The translations under genes were made by a program, and so were the position numbers. Positions 51,867-63,400 of a stretch of DNA of 64,000 nucleotides are shown here, piece by piece. Under the pieces are notes generated by a model. The model saw nothing but the letters and a program-made list of their open reading frames with translations, ran no database searches and had not been told where the DNA came from. This DNA comes from Arabidopsis thaliana (lineage: Eukaryota > Streptophyta > Magnoliopsida > Brassicales > Brassicaceae): positions 8,184,001-8,248,000 of the forward strand of contig NC_003070.9 in the NCBI RefSeq assembly GCF_000001735.4. Reading direction: 5' to 3'. The first letter of the stretch is position 1; each line of letters starts with the position of its first letter.

Positions 51867-52999
51867 TCATATATATAAAAGTTGACCAATTTTTTCCTTA
51901 TGAATGACACATCATCACACCAGTGAATGCTACATATCATTCTAAATTAATATTATTAAAATAAAATAAAACTTAGTGATAATAAATTAAAATTTTCACA
52001 TTGCATTGAATCATCCATTAATAATCCCACTCTTAACTAAATATCTTCATTTAAAAGAAAAAATACAAAAATTATTTTAATGTATCAAACACTATTTTCA
52101 TTTTATTTTTCTTATTTTGCTATTTTTTTAATAGTCATTACTTTATAACGACTAGAAATTTTCGTGTATTGCAACTTAGCTGTTTGCTACTTAACCTCTT
52201 TTAGTTTAGTAATTTTAACTTAGTCTTTTTTTTATTACATTTTTTGTCTACATGATATGTTTTTTGTGCTTTATGATAAATTGGTAACATTAATAATGAC
52301 ATACATGTTTTTGTAAGTAATGGTCTTTTGAGACGTTAGATCTATCAAAAATTTAAATAAACGACACTCTCTCCAATATGGCTATATGCAAATGCAAAAA
52401 GAGAAACCTAAAAATGTTGACTTAAAATACTCTTTTATTTTTGCCTTCTTTTTTTCTTTTATGTGAAAATATTTAAAACAGATGAGTAGTTAATTATACA
52501 TTATGTTATTCAAATGATGTCAATTCAATATTTAGCTAAGAAATTATAGTTATACATTATGTTATTCCACAAGAACCTATCATGATGTGATTGGAATATT
52601 AGATTAGTAGAGAATACATGGAACAATAAATTGTTTGCTTAGAATCAAGTTAGGCAACTTTTAAACCAAATAAGTAACATAATTGCATACCATTTTATCA
52701 TATATTATTGATGTAAGTATTTCATGATAGTTAAAAAGATTAGAATCTAGGGTATATAGATAAGAAGATTTATACATGAAAAAAATATAATCGATATTTA
52801 AATTAAAAGTGAATCTAACTATACAAATATAATTACATAAAATGAATATAATTTAATCAACTACATAATAGCAGACACGAAAATAACATAAATTACCAAT
52901 AAAAATAGTTAATAAATTAGCAATAAAAATAGTTAAACATAATTATTATTAAATAATTTTCAAAACAACAATCCACGCGTAGCGTGGGTACTCACCTAG
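51867..52999 (+). mobile_element. Non-autonomous Helitron (ATREP-like), both termini visible
   Basis: The 5' terminus is TC (51867-51868) after A, within 'A|TCATATATATAAAAGTTGACC', followed by 'acacatcatcacac' as in Arabidopsis ATREP families. The 3' end has a 6-bp hairpin CCACGC-GTA-GCGTGG (52973-52987), then GTACTCAC and CTAG (52996-52999), with T after it. Insertion between A (51866) and T (53000) is the Helitron rule. The element is 1133 bp, AT-rich and without ORFs, hence non-autonomous. It lies about 1 kb upstream of the PMEI start. Confidence 0.85.
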
Positions 53000-53589
53000 T
53001 TGTTATACAATAGAACAACAATTAAATATTGGAAATGAAAAACAATCTTTACGTTAAAAAAATAATCTAATAGCAATAATAATTTTTACATAAATCAAAA
53101 AAATCTAATAAATTATCGTACGACGATTGGTCGATTGGTAACGATTGCTACTTTTGGCTATAACGATTTTGACTGTAGAAAATTAGGATGCAAAGACTTT
53201 AGATATTTCAATCTTATTGGTAAAAATAAATTCTAATAATTATTTTTATTATTATTAAATATAGTTTATAAATATTATTTATGATAAGTATGAATTTATT
53301 TGAAAAATAGTGACTACAATTGATTTATTAATAATTATTTTTTTGAAAATTAAATAATTCATAAATAAATGAATAAATAAAAAACTCATTTTACAAATTC
53401 ACTATTTAAAATCTTCAAATATGATTTCAAAAGAACAGAAAAGTAAAACTACATTTAATCAATCAAAATTATTTGATAATAAAATATAAATATTTTTTTA
53501 AATAGTTTTGAAATTATATGGAAAAAGAAAAAAGTATTTTATTTTCTTTTATTATTCTCTCTTAAAGTGAAAGTCTCGTTTATGAGACT

Positions 53590-54030
53590 TTAGAAAGAAA
53601 AAAAAATAAACGAAAAGAAAAAGAGTTTACAAACTTTTAAAATTAATAAAATCTTGAAAGGGAGATTGGTTAAAAAATAACTTGAAGAATTTAAAATATT
53701 TTCAAAACTAAAAATATTAACAAAGTCTTCTTTGTCACCGTTAATGTCCTCTTGTTCTTCTATTTCAATTCGAGTTTGGTTATAGAAGGAATTGAGTCGG
53801 GTCTCTTTATCGTTTCTTGGAAAAATTCCTTTATGGTGGTGTTTATATTGATCTTTTTCGGCGGTGGCGACAAGTGACGACTCCTCTGGATTCATGTGAA
53901 TGCTCTGTAAAAGATCGAACACAACTTCTTTTGTAAGTTCTTTTAATCCCTCTAATACTTTCTCTATAGTTTCTTTCGTTGGCTTCAATTTTTCGGCCAC
54001 TGAAACTATCTTCGTGCCGGCTTTTCTCAT
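53590..54030 (-). CDS. Hypothetical protein, low confidence
   Basis: A 146-codon minus-strand frame opens with ATG at 54030. The first about 55 residues read like a real amphipathic protein (KIVSVAEKLKPTKETIEKVL, then LKELTKEVVFDLL). The middle is acidic (IEEQEDINGDKEDF). The end degenerates into a Phe/Ser run read from AT-rich DNA, so the true 3' end may differ or the gene may be broken. I recognise no family. It sits between a Helitron and a decayed PME fragment, so it may itself be a gene relic. Confidence 0.3.
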   Translation of the reverse strand: MRKAGTKIVSVAEKLKPTKETIEKVLEGLKELTKEVVFDLLQSIHMNPEESSLVATAEKDQYKHHHKGIFPRNDKETRLNSFYNQTRIEIEEQEDINGDKEDFVNIFSFENILNSSSYFLTNLPFKILLILKVCKLFFFSFIFFSF

Positions 54031-54114
54031 CGTTGAAAAAAAAGCTCTAAAATAACAGAAAGAAAATGGTTAAACTGGAGAAGAAGACGGACCCAATTCA
54101 ATTGGAAGAGATAT

Positions 54115-54458
54115 GTGTATACGTTCATTTATGAGTCTAAAAGAAAATATCCATACATTTATAACTCTACATCCCTAAGGAAATAATATCCCATATCTCT
54201 ACTCATACACATTAGTCATAAAATCTTACTTGGTACTTGTCAAATTCCCTAATTGATCATAAACTCCTACTAAATATCTCATAAATGATGTTTATACACA
54301 TAATATATACCATAACCATCGATATTTACGTCGTATCAATCTCACGTCTTAATCAATGCCCATATCAAAACTTCATGCATACCTTATATAGCTAGCATCT
54401 CTCCCATGTTCGAACAACTTCACATCTCGAATTAAATCAAATCTTTAGACGATCAAAA
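54115..54458 (+). pseudogene. Decayed duplicate of the PME6 promoter and 5' coding end
   Basis: About 344 bp aligns collinearly with 43081-43424, i.e. the PME6 core promoter, leader and first about 63 codons. Matching landmarks include 'gtgtatac-ttcatttatgag', 'tatcccatatctctactcat', 'cattagtca', 'ataaccatc-atttacgtcgtatcaat' and 'ctttagacga'. The copy's start codon is ATT where PME6 has ATG, and several indels destroy the frame. It ends abruptly in the pro-domain, so this is an inactive truncated duplication. Confidence 0.85.
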
Positions 54459-54792
54459 CTATTATACAATTTTATCCAATTATATTAGTATTAATTAAAT
54501 AAATTATATTGTTATAAATTTTAGTGGCCTGTTAAATTAGTTATTATCCATACTGAATGTTTGTTAAAATATATAACATATGCTAAGTTTAATTCACCAA
54601 TAACACATATAACAAAAAGTTGTTAAAAAAATTGGGAGATTTGCAAAACTACCATTTTTTTACTACCTTTTTGCAACAATACTTTTTTATGTTGTCCATT
54701 TTTAAAAATACCCTTTCCCTTGAACAAAATGACCAAATTACCCTCATCTAATAGAAACATGTAATTGGAAACTGAACTTTTCCCACCAATTT

Positions 54793-54853
54793 TTTGGCGC
54801 CAAAATTTTTTTTTCCCGCCAAAAAAAAAGTTTCCGCCAAACTTTTTTCCCGC
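54793..54853. promoter_or_regulatory. Left cluster of E2F-type sites
   Basis: Words matching the E2F/DP consensus TTTSSCGS are packed together: TTTGGCGC (54793-54800, itself within palindromic TTGGCGCCAA), TTTCCCGCC (54812-54820) and TTTCCCGC (54846-54853). There is also a near match, TTTCCGCC (54831-54838). In plants E2F factors control S-phase genes. The sites lie inside a repeat 1.3 kb upstream of GH9B6, so regulatory action is unproven. Confidence 0.5.
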
Positions 54854-55532
54854 AAAAAAAAAAATTCTGCCAAAAGAAAAATTTTCCGTCAAATTTTTTT
54901 TTCGTAACAAATTTTTCCTCAGCCAAAAAATTGATTTTAAAAATCCTTATAAATATTTTCTGGCGGCAAATAGATTTACAAGGAATTTTAAAAGGGTTTT
55001 AAAAGATTTACAAGAGATTTAAAAATGTTTTAAAAGATTTACAAGAGATTTTAAAAGAGTTTTAAAAGATTTACAAGGGATTTTAAAAGGGTTTTAAAAA
55101 ATTTACAAGTAATTTTAAAAGGTTTTAAAATCTCTTGTAAATCTTTCAAAACACTTTTAAACCCTTTAAAAATCTTTACAAATCATTTGTAAATCTTTTA
55201 AAGCCCTTTAAAGTTCCTTGTAAATATTGTAAACCCCTTTTAAAATCCATTGTAAATATTTTAAAATCCTTTTAAAACAATTTTAAACCCTTTAAAAATC
55301 TTTATAAGACATTTGTAAATCTTTTCAATCCCTTTAAAATATCTTGTAAATCTTTTAAAACCCTTTTAAAATCCCTTGTAAATCTTTTAAAAACCTTTTA
55401 AAATCCCTTGTAAATCACCCTTTTAAAATCCCTTGTACATCACCCTTTTAAAATTCCTTGTAAATCTTATAAAACCCCTTTAAAATCCCTTGTAAATCTT
55501 TTAAAACTCTTTTAAAATCCCTTGTAAATCTA

Positions 55533-55620
55533 TTTCCCGCAAAAAAAAAAATTGGCGGGAAAAATATTTTTGAAAACAAAATTTGGCGGGAAATTTTTTT
55601 TCGAAATTTTTTGGCGGGAA
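55533..55620. promoter_or_regulatory. Right cluster of E2F-type sites
   Basis: A mirror-image cluster: TTTCCCGC (55533-55540), TTGGCGGGA (55552-55560), TTTGGCGGG (55582-55590) and TTTGGCGGGAA (55610-55620). Most are in the opposite orientation to the left cluster. The cluster is about 550 bp from the GH9B6 ATG. Confidence 0.5.
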
Positions 55621-56116
55621 ATTTATTTTGGAATATTTTAGGCAAAAAATATTAATATTTCATTTTGTAAACCTAAAACAATTTCCAAATAAGAGTAAAA
55701 TGGTCGTTAAAAATTTAAAGAGGGTAGAAATAAAAATGGATAAAATAAAAGAGTATAGTTGAAAAGGGGCATCATAAAAAAGGCATTAGAAATAATTTTT
55801 CATGTTTTAAATGACAATAATTTAAAAGTTAACTAAAAGAGTCTATAATGGGTAATAACAAACGTATAACACTAGTGAAAATAGGACTTGTCAATCCATG
55901 AATTAAATATTTTCATGGATACGGTCGTAGGGAAATAAATCTTTCCGTCAGTCCTAAAAAGCCTAAATTATTGGATAGACAAAAATCTGAAAATCTTAAA
56001 TCACACGTAAATCAAACGTATTTACCCCCACATGGAACTTAATCCAATCTATTAAATTCAGGTGGCGACCGTTCATTGGTTCTTGTCTCTAGAATCCCAA
56101 AGGACTCGTTTCCGAG

Positions 56117-56125
56117 TATAAAAAT
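56117..56125 (+). promoter_or_regulatory. TATA box of GH9B6
   Basis: TATAAAAAT lies 57 bp before the ATG, followed by a CA-rich leader. Confidence 0.6.
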
Positions 56126-56173
56126 ACGTTCCTCAATTCAAAGTACAAACCAAAAACAGAACCGAAACAGAAA

Positions 56174-58129
56174 ATGGCGGGAAAATCCTTTATGACTCCG
56201 GCGATTATGCTCGCCATGCTTCTCCTTATTTCACCGGAGACTTACGCCGGTCACGACTACCGCGACGCTCTCCGCAAGAGCATCCTCTTCTTCGAAGGTC
56301 AACGCTCCGGCAAACTTCCACCAGATCAACGCCTTAAGTGGCGCCGTGACTCCGCCTTACGCGACGGTTCTTCCGCCGGCGTGGATTTAACGGGAGGGTA
56401 CTACGACGCTGGAGACAACGTAAAATTCGGATTCCCGATGGCGTTCACGACGACAATGATGTCATGGAGCGTCATAGATTTCGGTAAAACAATGGGACCG
56501 GAGCTTGAAAACGCCGTGAAAGCTATCAAATGGGGAACGGATTATCTCATGAAAGCGACTCAGATTCCCGACGTCGTCTTTGTCCAAGTCGGAGACGCTT
56601 ACTCCGATCATAATTGTTGGGAACGCCCCGAGGACATGGACACACTACGAACCGTTTATAAAATCGATAAAGACCATTCTGGTTCTGAAGTCGCCGGAGA
56701 AACCGCCGCCGCACTAGCAGCCGCATCAATCGTGTTTGAAAAACGCGATCCAGTATACTCCAAAATGCTCCTGGACCGAGCAACAAGGGTACTTTTCTTT
56801 AAAGTTTCTTTAATTTCGTCTTTTTGAAATGATAGGGAAAAAAAATCGTGATTTTGTCAAAAAAGTGTTAACAATTGGTTATATACTTTGCTTGTGTGAT
56901 AAATATTCTCTTCATTAGTTTCTAATAATGTTTGTTTCCGTACTTTCGTGACCCACATGCATTAGTTTAGACCTAATATGAAGTATGGAACTACTTTGTT
57001 TTTGTTAGAAACGTATGAACCATTTCACATTACTTAATGTAAAGAACTTTTGACTTGTGTATATTTTCGACATCTACGAAAATAAACTAAGTTTATGGAA
57101 AATGTGAATGGACATAGGTGTTTGCGTTCGCCCAAAAGTACCGAGGAGCGTACAGTGATAGTCTTTATCAAGCAGTGTGTCCTTTTTACTGCGATTTCAA
57201 CGGTTACGAGGTAATTATACAAATTTTACCACAGTTTGATATATCTTTCATAAACATTTGTTGATGAAAATGTTGCGTGTAGGATGAGTTGCTATGGGGA
57301 GCGGCTTGGCTACATAAAGCGTCGAAGAAACGAGTGTATAGAGAGTTCATTGTGAAGAACCAAGTTATTCTAAGAGCTGGAGATACGATCCACGAATTTG
57401 GTTGGGATAATAAACATGCCGGGATTAATGTCTTAGTCTCCAAAATGGTATTGATGGGAAAAGCAGAGTATTTTCAGAGTTTTAAGCAAAACGCTGATGA
57501 GTTTATCTGTTCTTTATTGCCTGGAATTTCTCACCCTCAAGTCCAATACTCACAAGGAGGATTATTAGTGAAGAGTGGAGGAAGTAATATGCAACATGTA
57601 ACATCTTTGTCTTTTTTGTTACTAACATACTCTAATTACCTAAGCCACGCAAATAAGGTGGTGCCATGTGGCGAATTTACAGCTTCTCCTGCTCTTCTCC
57701 GTCAAGTCGCCAAGCGTCAGGTAACTAAACTAACCAACATTCCTCTGTTTTAGCATAATAGAGAGATTCATTAACGTAAGTGTTTGGTGGCGTACGTTAA
57801 CATAGGTGGACTACATACTAGGAGATAATCCAATGAAAATGTCGTACATGGTTGGGTATGGTTCGAGGTTTCCACAGAAGATTCATCATCGTGGCAGCTC
57901 GGTTCCTTCAGTTGTGGACCATCCTGATCGTATAGGGTGCAAAGACGGATCTCGTTATTTCTTCAGCAATAATCCTAATCCTAATTTGCTAATTGGCGCC
58001 GTCGTTGGTGGGCCTAATATCACCGACGATTTTCCTGATTCGAGACCTTACTTTCAGCTGACTGAGCCCACTACTTATATCAACGCACCTCTTTTGGGCC
58101 TACTTGGTTATTTCTCGGCCCATTATTGA
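56174..58129 (+). CDS. GH9B6: Endo-beta-1,4-glucanase GH9B6 (plant cellulase)
   Basis: A secreted class B glycosyl hydrolase family 9 enzyme that cuts beta-1,4-glucan in the wall. Four exons (56174-56788, 57118-57210, 57283-57720, 57806-58129) give 489 aa, with no carbohydrate-binding module and no membrane anchor. The signal peptide ends near ETYA-G (about residue 25). The catalytic-base region is [20 protein letters not shown] (conserved Asp of DAGD). The signature HHRGSS lies in exon 4, and the C-terminal acid region ([29 protein letters not shown]) provides the proton-donor Glu. DPMKMSY-type motifs ([18 protein letters not shown]) are intact. The F-Q-L-T-E-P segment departs slightly from the common N-Y-E-Q-x-E-P. 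By gene order AT1G23210. Confidence 0.94.
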
Positions 58130-58613
58130 TTTCACACCTCGAACTCGAACGAAGCATGAAAGTCTATTTTTGTTGTGAAACATTTTTAGTTGATTGTTAC
58201 CGATTAGTAGATTCACTAGATTCTCTAAATCTACGAACAAATAATTGTATAAATTAATCGAGTACACAATAATCAATTTTTAATCATATGGGAGTTAGGA
58301 AAAACAAAGAGTAATAATGAGAGAAAGGGGGAGACAAGAGTAATTAATATTTTGATGACCAAACTAATCAAAAATCAGGAATTTGTCTTTTGGACTTTGG
58401 TCGGCTGCTTTACGCTTAACACAAAAGAACGCTATTTTGTCTCCTCCACGCAATTACCTCTTCTCACTCTCAGACATTTTGTCAAACAGATGGTGCTCGT
58501 TTCTGAATCAGCTTAAGAACTAACAAGGAGACAGACACTAAGCTTGGTTTTTCTCTCCGATTAGACGGAGGAAAAAGTGAAAACGAGGGGCTTAGACGAG
58601 TGATGTGATAGAG

Positions 58614-60136
58614 ATGGAAGGAGTTGAGCTAGAATTAGAAAGAAGAAGCAAGTTCTTGAACAGTTTGATACAGAAGAAGAAGGCTAAAGAACAGCAAGAT
58701 CAGAAAGATGAGTTCAATGTTCGTGTTAGGGCTTCAGATATGCCTTTGCCTCAACAGAACAGAGCCTTTAGTTTGTCGCGTGAGATTTTGAATGCTACTC
58801 CAGGGAAGGCTGATAACAAAAGACTCGCTCATGCCCTAAAAAAGGTTAGATCTTTTGTATCTCTCTCATGATTTTTCTGTATTTGGGTTGAATTGGAGTC
58901 ATTGAAGTCTAGTACTTGGATTGAGTTTTGAATTTTGACACAGAATCTAAAAGTATTGAGCTGCTTTTGGGTTCTAGGGCTACGTCTCAAAGTCGCATGC
59001 TTTTTGTAGAATGTGGTTATGGTCTTCTCTTTCTTGATTGGTTTGAAGATGTGATGAATCTTGAATTTGGATTTTCGTTTGTGTACTTGCATATTGTTGA
59101 ACTTCATGGATGGTCCCATATTTGTTAGGTTGCATTTGACTTTGTTCCATTGTTGTTGTCTTTTCTATTTGTAGCTTCGGTTAGTCTACTTGACTAGGTT
59201 GTTTTTGTATTGCGAGGATAACTGTAGTAGGAGTCTCGTTGTGAAATGTCTTGAAACTGGATGTTCTTGTTGTTTATTGAGATGATTTTGGAGCTGTCTT
59301 AGGCCATAACTAATGAGGCATAGCATGCACCATCTGCTAAGCTTCTGTATCTTTGCTGTTAGAAATTAGTTGCTACCTAATGATAACTCTGAAGCATGCT
59401 TGCTTTAGGAAGTGAGCCTTGCCTGAATACAACCTTTTACAAAGGACTTGGTTCGACACCCCATATATAGAGTTGTCCATTTATGCAGTTGTTTCTCGTG
59501 AGGATATTGTTCCTTCTTAAAGCGGCTTTGATAATTAGCTTTTGATTTTAACTTATGGAGCGAAATGGAGCAGTTCCCTCAATTTATGCGACTAGGTAGA
59601 GGCATTGATTGATCCATACATTGATTTTATGAAGTGGTTGAGTAAAACAATTTAGTGTTCACTTATCTGTGTGCAGCTTACTTGTTTGTCTCAGTGTTCA
59701 TCAATCTCTTAATAATGGCTACCTCCCTTTGGCTTTTAGGATTGACATACGAGTCAATTTCTGCTGTTGTCTTGTTTTATCTTCTTGTTCTGGTAATATA
59801 GATCTCTTATCTCGAAATAGATCTTCATATGTTTCTTGTCTCTATGTTTTCTCCTAAATCCAGCTTCTATGTTATCCACTGAAGTGAATCTTAGACTCCC
59901 ATCTGTCTAATGACATGTTGCAGCTGATTTAAAACTATATATTCACGAAACAGTTTTCCATCTGTCTTCCATTTCAGGACTTCGATTCAGCCTACGGCCC
60001 GGCATGGCACTGCATTGTTGGAACAAGCTTTGGTTCATACGTGACTCATTCCACAGGAGGATTCCTATATTTTCAGATCGACAAAGTTTACGTTCTTCTC
60101 TTCAAGACTGCCGTGGAGCCGTTAGATCAAAAATGA
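58614..60136 (+). CDS. Dynein light chain type 1 (LC8) family protein
   Basis: An LC8-type dimeric hub protein. Flowering plants lack dynein heavy chains, so it must serve dynein-independent complexes. Two exons (58614-58844, 59978-60136) separated by a 1133-bp intron give 129 aa. A charged N-terminal extension of about 45 residues ([22 protein letters not shown]) precedes the LC8 fold. That fold has [46 protein letters not shown] and the closing strand [18 protein letters not shown]. The YGxxWHxIVGxxFGSYVTH signature is intact. The large intron contains no other supportable gene. Confidence 0.92.
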
Positions 60137-60480
60137 GATAAAACGTTGATGATCAGAGCATCTTCAATTTAATCCTTTTCTTTTAGAATTCTCTGTCTTG
60201 TATCCCACAATGTAATTCTGCCTAAGACAAAATCTTTGTGGCTCCTATTGTGTAATTAGAAGTCATCTTCTCTACTGTGAATCGTTTCAACTTCACAATG
60301 CAAAATATTGTTCTTCTCTTTCTCAAATTCTAATTTTGTTTTTTTCGTTGTTGTGTTGTTGTTGTTGTTGACATTTTCTTCTCTTCAAAAGAGCTTTAAA
60401 CCCAAAACCTCTAATACCAATTTTGCTCCTCCGTTTTATAAGCATCAAAGAAAAAAAGAATCAGTGAAGAAGAAAAAAAA

Positions 60481-63400
60481 ATGGATCAATCGCAGCGAAC
60501 AGTCGCTGCAACGCCATCGTCTTCTCGATCGTACCAATTCCACCCAGCTCGTGCTGCAATTATCGATCTTTTCAATCTCTACTTAGGGGTTGGTTAATCT
60601 CTTCTCCAATCTCCCAATTTTTTTCATCGAATTTTGTTTCTCTGCTGATTTTGCTTTCTCTATCACAGAGAGGAAGCCGTCAAAAGCCTGATGAGTCCCT
60701 CCGAGATCCCCCGTATGTTGTTTCTATTGATTCTGAATCAACTCTTGTTTTCTCTTCCTTCTGTGTTTGATTTTATCCATGTTGATTGTTTTGATCAGGA
60801 ACAAATCACAGAAGCGTGTTCATGCTCCTAATAGAGACTTACCACCAAGAAACGAGCAATTCCTTTTGGATTTTGAGCTGCTTCAGAGCCAATTCAATGT
60901 AAAGTCTCGTTTTTTAACTATCTTTATCTTTCTCTTTGTGATTTCGTAAGATAAAGTTTTTTTTTTTTTTCCAACTCTTTGTTAGGATCCAGAGCAATTG
61001 AGGACGATTACTGAGTCAGTTTTGATATCTCTGGTGGTGCAATGTAGCAATCATGCGCCTCGTGCTGAGTTTCTACTCTTTGCTTTGCGTACATTGTGTA
61101 GGATTAGTTATATCAATTGGGATACTTTTTTACCATCCCTTCTCTCTTCCGTTTCCGCTGCTGAGGCGTCGTTAAGCCAAGGTGTTCAAGCAGCAGCGGC
61201 AACGGCTGGTTCTTCTGCTACTTCTTCGCAGTCTGTAGTTCCTGTGTCTGTGAATCCAACGTCATTGCTGCCTTCAGCTCATGGTATTGGTTCTCCATCA
61301 GCTTCAGAGGTGAAATCTGTGGAGAATGGGCAGCAGATTGCAAGAGCTGGCCAGATTGTAAGAGAGAATGCTATGAGAAATAGTCAACGGATTAGAGCTG
61401 CTGCTGTAAACAGTCTGCGTCAGCTCAGTTGCAAGATTATCTTGATTGGCGTTGAATCTAGTCTCAAACCCGTTACTCATGCCGAGATTTTCCAGTACAT
61501 GATGAATTGGCTTGTTAACTGGGACAGGAGAGATCTGGGAACTGAGGACTCTGTAGGAAAGTCGTGGAGATCTGAGAAGACTTTAGCTGAATGGTTGCGG
61601 AGTTGTTTGGATGTGATCTGGCTGTTGGTAGAAGAGGGTGAATCTCGAATTCCGTTTTATGAGTTATTGCGCAGTGGTCTACAGTTTATAGAGAACATAC
61701 CTGATGATGAAGCCTTGTTCACTCTTATCATGGAGATACACCGGAGGCGAGATGCGATGGCCATGCATATGCTCATGTTGGACCAACATCTTCACTGTCC
61801 ATCATTTGGTACCCATCGTATAGTCTCCCAAATAACTGCCAATGTTCCACCCGAAGCTGTGCCACACTTACGACATTCACCAATTACATATCCAAGTGTG
61901 CTTGGGGAACCTTTATATGGAGAGGTGATTCCTATGAAATTGTGGAGATTGGTTTCATAGCTTAGTTGGCTCTTGTTGATATTGTGTAATGTATACGCTT
62001 TTCATTAGGCAGACAATTTGTGAATTTCAATCCTCTCTTCTTCTTTTTCGACACCGGCAGGATCTGGCGATGTCTATTCCAAAAGGAAGCCTGGATTGGG
62101 AGAGAGCAGTGCGTTGCATTAGACATGCTATTCGCACTACACCGTCACCGGACTGGTGGAAGCGTGTTCTTGTTGTGGCCCCTTGTTATAGACCATCTAC
62201 ACAAGCAGGGCCTATCCCTGGTGCTGTATTCACTTCTGACATGATTTGTGAGGCAATCATTGACAGAATTGTTGAGCTTCTTAAGCTGACCAACTCAGGC
62301 AATGTTTGTCTTTCCCTATTTCTCATGTCTTTGATCTGTCACTTCCATTTAAATCTGTGGAAATTATTTTGAAATAGCAAGTGGTTTTGCTAGTCGTCAC
62401 AATCTGTAAAGAACCTACATCCTTTACGTTTTATTCTAGTTCTATAATCGTTGATTCGTTAGGCTTAGATAGAAAAGATAAAAGTAAGAGTTGAGATACC
62501 ATTATACTAGGATTGCTTTGGTATTGATTTGGTATCTGTTACTTTTCCCCCTCTCTATGCAGATGCAAATTGCTGGCAAGAGTGGCTGGTTTTCTCGGAT
62601 ATATTCTTCTTTCTAATCAAAAGTGGGTGTACTGATTTTGTTGATTTCATTGACAAGTTGGTTTTACGCCTTAACGGTGTTGATAACCATATTCTTCGGA
62701 CGAATCATGTGACTTGGCTGCTTGCACAAATAATACGCGTGGAGCTTGTGATGACTGCTTTGAACTCAGATGCTAAAAAGGTCGTTACTCAATTACAATG
62801 ATATGTTTGCAGCTGCAATGCAATTACTTGTACTTCTTTTTCGGCGAATTTAACATCCCAATTTGTGCTCTATTTGGGTTTTCTCTCAGGTGGAGACTAC
62901 TAGGAAGATCTTATCATTTCACAGGGAAGACAGAAATTCTGATCCCAACAATCCTCAGAGTGTGTTGCTTGACTTCGTAAGCAGTTGTCAGAATCTACGG
63001 ATTTGGTCACTAAGCACAACAACTAGGGCATACCTAAACAATGAACAGCTGTTGAAGGGAAAACAGATCGATGAGTGGTGGAGAAGCAAAGGTACATAAG
63101 GTTTCAATGGCAGGGCTTAGACTAGGAAGCAGAGAATCCCGATTATAAAAAGCATCCTCTCATTCTGTTTCTTGTTTGGGGTTGTCAGGAGAGCGGATGA
63201 TGGATTATATGAATATGGATGATAGGTCGATTGGCATGTTTTGGGTTGTTTCCTACACCATGGCACAACCAGCATGTGAAACAGTTATAAATTGGCTATC
63301 TTCAGCTGGCATGGCTGAGTTACCGGGATTACAGCCAAACGACCGAGTAATGATGACGCAGGAAGTTACCCCGTTACCTATGTCATTGCTATCTGGCTTT

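Larger units (their letters stand above)
54620..55800. repeat. Large fold-back repeat with internal minisatellite and E2F-type motif blocks
   Basis: The outer flanks are loosely inverted (left 'gagatttgcaaaactacc...', right end in reverse 'ttatttctaatgcc...'). Inside them lie two C/G-motif blocks (54780-54900 and 55530-55625). The core (about 54975-55530) is built from diverged units of about 32 bp, 'gatttacaaggGattttaaaagggttttaaaa'. The left third is in one orientation and the remainder is its reverse complement, making a giant imperfect palindrome. The layout suggests a non-autonomous Mutator-like or fold-back element. I could not identify a target duplication. Frames called here (54623-55022, 55448-55645) are low-complexity artefacts. 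Confidence 0.6.

Noticed and set aside
54623-55022. Overlapping frames rich in Phe and Lys on both strands
   Set aside because: They are low-complexity translations of the E2F-site/fold-back repeat, present on both strands because the DNA is palindromic.
58928-59857. Short plus-strand frames inside the large dynein light chain intron
   Set aside because: They lie wholly within a GT-AG intron whose flanking exons join in phase to a complete LC8 protein.
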